Shown here: in pieces, positions 23,647-26,510 of the stretch
Numbering within the stretch: position 1 is the first letter of the stretch
Layout of the letters: each line of letters begins with the position of its first letter
Origin: an uncultured Eubacteriales bacterium
GTDB lineage: Bacteria > Bacillota > Clostridia > Oscillospirales > Oscillospiraceae
Reading direction: 5' to 3'
DNA: 26,510 nucleotides
NCBI GenBank assembly: GCA_900554705.1
Contig: USIH01000011.1
Location: forward strand, 1-26,510
The notes under the pieces: model-generated
Told to the model about the DNA's origin: nothing
The model's input: only the letters and a program-made list of their open reading frames with translations
Database searches by the model: none
Position numbers and translations under genes: made by a program

Positions 23647-23925
23647 ATGGACGATGCAATGCAGCGCGACGTGATCTCCATAACGGATGAAGACGGCGTG
23701 GAATACGAGCTGGAGGTGCTCTCCACCGTAACGTACAAGGGTGCGGAGTATCTGGCGCTCACCCCTGCCGACGCCGACGACGAAAAGGAAGAGCTTGAGG
23801 TCAGCATCCTCAAGTCCGCGGAGGAAGACGGCGAGCCGGTGCTCCTCGCGGTCGAAGACGAAAAGGAGCTGGAGGAGGTCTACGACCTGCTCATGCAGTC
23901 CCTTTTTGAGGAAGAGGAAGCGTAA
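23647..23925 (+). CDS. DUF1292 domain protein (YrzB-like)
   Basis: A 92-residue acidic cytosolic protein. DVISITDEDGVEYELEVL at the start, YKGAEYLALTPAD in the middle and PVLLAVEDEKELEEVYDLLMQ near the end are the three hallmark blocks of DUF1292, a family widespread in Firmicutes, often next to yrzL/yrrK in Bacillus, with unknown function. The acid-rich end (EEEEA) is also usual. ATG 23647 has AGGAGG at 23631-23636. It has its own promoter and is followed by a 6S-like RNA rather than by yrrK-type genes. Confidence 0.9.
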   Translation: MDDAMQRDVISITDEDGVEYELEVLSTVTYKGAEYLALTPADADDEKEELEVSILKSAEEDGEPVLLAVEDEKELEEVYDLLMQSLFEEEEA

Positions 23926-23930
23926 TACCT

Positions 23931-23946
23931 TATCGTTTCGACGATA
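23931..23946 (+). other. Short UUCG-loop hairpin after the DUF1292 gene
   Basis: TATCGT and ACGATA (6 bp) enclose a TTCG tetraloop, five bases after the DUF1292 stop. There is no T-tract, so it may protect the mRNA 3' end or be chance. ATACCTTA occurs on both sides of it (23925 and 23944). Confidence 0.3.
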
Positions 23947-23955
23947 CCTTAATTG

Positions 23956-24160
23956 AAAAGTTCCCTGCTTGGTTCGTGATAGTCCCCTTTAAACCCACAT
24001 CATATCTTCGGGATGTCGGACTTCCGCCTCGGCTTGCAGGCCTCCCGTTCCGGCCTTGACCGTGAATGGACGTTGGAAGCAGAAAAGACGCGGAGAGACA
24101 ACCCACCTGCCGTTTTGTGCAGGTTATAAACGGGACTACACGGCTATAGCGGGGCTTTTT
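23956..24160 (+). ncRNA. ssrS: 6S RNA candidate
   Basis: About 205 nt without a plausible reading frame. The ends pair: AAAAG (23956-23960) with CTTTT (24155-24159), and CCCTGCT (23963-23969) with AGCGGGG (24148-24154); next inward, CGTG..AGT pairs with ACTACACG. Inside are GGATGTCGGACTTCCGCC, a CACCTGC..GCAGGT hairpin (24115-24125 region) and a long unpaired-looking centre, the rod with a central bubble that lets 6S RNA mimic an open promoter and hold sigma-A RNA polymerase. The CCCACCTG..CAGGTT block matches what I recall of Firmicute 6S RNAs. No good promoter box was found just upstream. Alternatives (RNase P, tmRNA, SRP RNA) lack their conserved cores here. Confidence 0.7.
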
Positions 24161-24162
24161 CT

Positions 24163-24217
24163 GCCCGCAGGACGCTGCCGAGAGATGGCGGTTCCCAGCG
24201 GGCTCGCTTACTTTTTT
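24163..24217 (+). terminator. Hairpin and T-tracts behind the 6S RNA candidate
   Basis: GCCCGC (24163-24168) pairs with GCGGGC (24198-24203), with an imperfect inner stem around GCC..GGC (24177-24189), followed after 8 bases by TTTTTT (24212-24217) and two more T6 runs to 24237. The gap before the T-tract is longer than usual. CCCGC here can also pair with GCGGG of the 6S closing stem. Confidence 0.55.
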
Positions 24218-24247
24218 GAAACTTTTTTCGTTTTTTAGATTTTATAC

Positions 24248-24276
24248 TTGAAACGCAATGAAAAAATCAGTATAAT
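24248..24276 (+). promoter_or_regulatory. Promoter of the parvulin-type foldase gene
   Basis: TTGAAA (24248-24253), 17-base spacer, perfect TATAAT (24271-24276). The leader of about 57 bases contains a small TTGGG/CCCAA hairpin (around 24293-24308) and a five-codon ATG..TAA frame (24318-24335) that covers the Shine-Dalgarno site AGAGG. Confidence 0.8.
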
Positions 24277-24338
24277 GGACAACGGCGTTCATTTGGGCAC
24301 AGACCCAACCATTACCCATGAATGAGAGGTTATAAACT

Positions 24339-25751
24339 ATGAGTGCTTCCCGTGAAAGAAAGAAGCGTTTGGTGCAGGAGGAGAACCCTGCTCCGGAAAA
24401 GAAGACAAAGAAAAAGCTCTCCGAAGGCGTGATCCTTGCGATCAGCGTCGTGCTGGTGCTCGCTCTGGTCATCGGCGGCATCCTTGGCTACCGTGCCTAC
24501 TGGCGCAATGCCACGGTCATGAAGGTCAACGATCATAAGATCTCCGTCAAAGAGTTTAACTACTTCTACTGCCCGATTGCCAACAGCTTCCGCAGCCAGA
24601 TCGGCAACAACAGCTCCTCGATGGTCGATCTCGGCCTTTCCGACCTGCTGATCGAGTCGGCTAAGAATAGCATCGCGCAGTGCTATACCCTCTATGATGA
24701 GGGCAAGGCAAAGGGCTTTGAGGCTTCCGAGGAAGATATGGCCGTTGTCGAAGAGACGATGGCACAGTATAAGGCACAGAAGGATCAGTACAACCAGACC
24801 CACAACACGAAGTGGGATCTGGATGAGTACATTGCCGCCATTTTTGGCAAGGGCTGCAACGAAAAGGGGCTGCGCTGCTATCTGGAGCGCACCGCCTATG
24901 CCGATGCCTATGCCAACTCCCTGACCTACACCGACGAAGAGATCCAGACGGCCTATGAGGCGGACAAGACCCGCTTCGATGTTGCGACCTATGACCTCTA
25001 TAAGGTCGCTGCCTCGGACTACATCGAGGAAGGCGCGGAGAGCACCGAAGTGACTGACGCCGAGAAGGAAAAGGCGAAGGCCGCTGCCGAGGCAATGGAG
25101 AAGGAGTTCGACGCCGAGAGCGATAAGGTCACGCATAATGCCGACCGGACGCAGGAAGGCATCACCTCTGCCGTGAACGAAGATGCCGCGAAGTGGGTCT
25201 TTGAGACCGCTGCCGCCGGCGACGCGAAGCTCTTTGTCAACGAAGCGGGCGACACCTATTATGTCATCAAGCTCATCGACAAGGAAGACTACGCCACCGC
25301 GAACCTCCTCCAGCTCGTCTACTGCGACACCGAGGACAGCACCAGCCATTCCCACGACTACACTCCCAAGGAGATCGAGGTCGCGGTCAATACCGCGATG
25401 TCCGATAAGACCGATGCGGACGGCTTCCGCAAGCTCGCGGAGCAGTATTCCGAGAACGATACCGTCGATGTCGAAAACGTGACCCGCAGCGGTGCGATCA
25501 GCTACTCCGAGGACGTTTACGCGTGGCTCTTTAACGAAGAGCGCACGGCGGGCGACTGCAAGAGCTTCGAAGTGACGAACAACGGTGAGAAGATCCATGT
25601 GGTGCTCTATTACACCGGCGCGGGCAAGATGCAGCGCGCGCTCAGCGTTTCCAACGGTCTGAAGACCGACCATGTGAAAGGGCTGGTCACGGCCGCGGTG
25701 GAGAACTGCGACTTCAGCAAGAAGGCTGTCAAGCACGCAAATCTTGACTGA
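24339..25751 (+). CDS. Membrane-anchored peptidyl-prolyl isomerase/foldase, SurA/PrsA-like
   Basis: Expected to help exported proteins fold outside the membrane. 470 residues: a basic cytosolic tail (KERKK, KKTKKK), one membrane helix (about 30-51), then a SurA N-like helical region starting VMKVNDHKISVKEFNYFY (59-76), the usual opening of this family. Two C-terminal segments look like parvulin modules in degenerate form: FDVATYDLYKVAASDY followed by AKAAAEAMEKEF and a YYVIKLIDKEDY end, then ANLLQLVYCDT followed by DADGFRKLAEQYSEN and SGAIS..VVLYYTGAG. No lipobox, so it is helix-anchored rather than a lipoprotein like PrsA. AGAGG precedes ATG 24339 by about 11 bases. Own promoter and terminator: a single-gene unit. 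PPIase activity is inferred. Confidence 0.85.
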   Translation: MSASRERKKRLVQEENPAPEKKTKKKLSEGVILAISVVLVLALVIGGILGYRAYWRNATVMKVNDHKISVKEFNYFYCPIANSFRSQIGNNSSSMVDLGLSDLLIESAKNSIAQCYTLYDEGKAKGFEASEEDMAVVEETMAQYKAQKDQYNQTHNTKWDLDEYIAAIFGKGCNEKGLRCYLERTAYADAYANSLTYTDEEIQTAYEADKTRFDVATYDLYKVAASDYIEEGAESTEVTDAEKEKAKAAAEAMEKEFDAESDKVTHNADRTQEGITSAVNEDAAKWVFETAAAGDAKLFVNEAGDTYYVIKLIDKEDYATANLLQLVYCDTEDSTSHSHDYTPKEIEVAVNTAMSDKTDADGFRKLAEQYSENDTVDVENVTRSGAISYSEDVYAWLFNEERTAGDCKSFEVTNNGEKIHVVLYYTGAGKMQRALSVSNGLKTDHVKGLVTAAVENCDFSKKAVKHANLD

Positions 25752-25766
25752 TCAAGATAACCGCTT

Positions 25767-25794
25767 CGGAGGGGACGCCGTCCCCTCCGTTTTT
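25767..25794 (+). terminator. Intrinsic terminator of the foldase gene
   Basis: A perfect 10-bp GC-rich stem (25767-25776 and 25780-25789) with loop GCC and five T residues (25790-25794), 15 bases after the stop codon. A 7-bp inverted repeat (ATCTTGA/TCAAGAT) also surrounds the stop codon itself. Confidence 0.92.
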
Positions 25795-25817
25795 ATACGA
25801 AGAGATCGGAGGGCAAG

Positions 25818-26510
25818 ATGGAAAATCCGTTTATCCGCGAGGAAATGATGTTCGGCGCGCAGGCGCTGGAGAAGCTGAAGCACGCCCGCGTGATCGTTTT
25901 CGGTGTCGGCGGTGTCGGCAGCTTCGCGGCGGAGGGGCTGGCGCGCGCGGGCGTCGGGGAGATCACGCTTGTGGACAACGATACCGTCGGAACGAGCAAC
26001 ATCAACCGGCAGCTCTGCGCGCTGCACTCCACGATCGGGAAATACAAGGCGGAGGTCATGGCGCAGCGCATTGCGGACATCAATCCGGCCTGTCGCGTCG
26101 AACCGATGCCGTACCTTTACTGTGAGGAGGACAAGGAGCGTTTTTTCGCGCGGCCCTACGACTATGTGATCGACGCGATCGACCTTGTTTCCTGCAAGCT
26201 CAGCCTCATCGCCACGGCAAAGCAGCGTGGCATCCCCATCATCAGCGCCATGGGAACGGGCAACAAGCTCGACCCGTTTGGGCTGCGCATTACGGACATT
26301 TCAAAAACCAGCGGCTGCCCCTTGGCACGGGTCGTCCGCCGCGAGCTGCGCGCGCGCGGCATCGCGCACCATACCGTGCTCTTCAGCGAGGAGACGCCGC
26401 GCACACCGCTTCCGGCAGAAGCGCCGCCTCCCGGCCGCCGCAGTGTACCGGCCTCTGTCTCATGGGTGCCCTCCTGCGCAGGCCTGATGCTGGCGGGCTA
26501 TGTCGTGCAG
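25818..26510 (+). CDS. tcdA: tRNA threonylcarbamoyladenosine dehydratase (TcdA/YrvM type), 3' end outside window
   Basis: An E1-like (ThiF-fold) ATP-dependent enzyme that cyclises t6A37 in tRNAs to ct6A. 231 codons are visible. The start NPFIREEMMFGAQALEKLK is typical; the nucleotide-binding loop is GVGGVGS (29-35), followed by TLVDNDTVGTSNINRQ with the conserved Asp and Arg, KAEVMAQRIADINP, and DAIDLVSCK. The late motif VSWVPSCAGLMLAG matches the family end, so little is missing. Compared with ThiF/MoeB there is no CxxC zinc site, which fits TcdA. ATG 25818 has GGAGGG 4-5 bases upstream. It starts 24 bases behind the foldase terminator; no separate promoter is obvious, so it may depend on readthrough. 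Confidence 0.93.
   Translation, partial: MENPFIREEMMFGAQALEKLKHARVIVFGVGGVGSFAAEGLARAGVGEITLVDNDTVGTSNINRQLCALHSTIGKYKAEVMAQRIADINPACRVEPMPYLYCEEDKERFFARPYDYVIDAIDLVSCKLSLIATAKQRGIPIISAMGTGNKLDPFGLRITDISKTSGCPLARVVRRELRARGIAHHTVLFSEETPRTPLPAEAPPPGRRSVPASVSWVPSCAGLMLAGYVVQ

Noticed and set aside
24318..24335. Five-codon upstream frame before the foldase gene as a leader peptide
   Set aside because: No own Shine-Dalgarno site and no attenuator structure; such short ATG..TAA runs occur by chance.
24330..25736. 468-codon minus-strand frame opposite the foldase gene
   Set aside because: Open by codon bias only; the plus-strand protein has a membrane helix, family motifs, a promoter and a terminator.

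Overview
The window reads as chromosomal housekeeping DNA from a GC-rich, low-motility-signal-free member of the Clostridia (Firmicutes), probably Oscillospirales-like. The reasons are: Gram-positive style Shine-Dalgarno sites (AGGAGG/AAGGAG), sigma-A promoters with several extended -10 boxes, an ECF transporter module, DUF1292 and BofC-C-like small proteins, a zinc-finger ClpE-type unfoldase, a DUF5711-like anchored propeller protein, and a 6S-like RNA. The exact genus cannot be given from sequence reading alone. I see no IS element, phage gene, CRISPR array, tRNA or rRNA.

Left part (1-7486, all minus strand): the 5' part of a class II fructose-bisphosphate aldolase gene, cut by the window edge, has its own promoter. 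Upstream of it lies a tightly overlapping unit secA > pgeF (laccase-domain protein) > family 5 substrate-binding lipoprotein > GNAT acetyltransferase, joined by stop/start overlaps of 1, 4 and 4 bases. Next comes a single cation diffusion facilitator gene.

Middle (7487-12900): divergent from the CDF gene, two ABC exporter half-transporters form an operon on the plus strand. The first has a degenerate ATPase site and the second a canonical one, the pattern of a heterodimeric exporter. They end at a 19-bp terminator hairpin. A plus-strand membrane-anchored M15 (VanY-like) carboxypeptidase follows, preceded by four TGCAA boxes at exactly 11-bp spacing. Its 3' end overlaps by 50 bases that of a convergent HAD (Cof-type) phosphatase. 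Between the HAD gene and clpE lies a strong plus-strand promoter with no recognisable gene.

Right-middle (12892-23141, minus strand): an apparent eight-gene operon, PBP1A-type murein synthase > SAM methyltransferase > two ECF ATPases > EcfT > truA > DUF5711-like protein > clpE, ending in a 13-bp hairpin. It links wall synthesis, vitamin/micronutrient uptake, tRNA modification and protein quality control.

Right end (23300-26510, plus strand): a small BofC-C-like secreted or membrane protein, a DUF1292 protein, a 6S RNA candidate with a terminator-like hairpin, a membrane-anchored parvulin-type foldase (SurA/PrsA-like) with its own promoter and terminator, and a TcdA-type tRNA t6A dehydratase gene cut by the window edge. 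The PrsA-like foldase, SecA, the PBP and the M15 peptidase together give the window a clear cell-envelope flavour. I found no obviously new defence or mobile system. The best leads are the 11-bp box array, the orphan promoter, the zinc-ribbon insertion in the PBP and the competing hairpins behind the 6S RNA.
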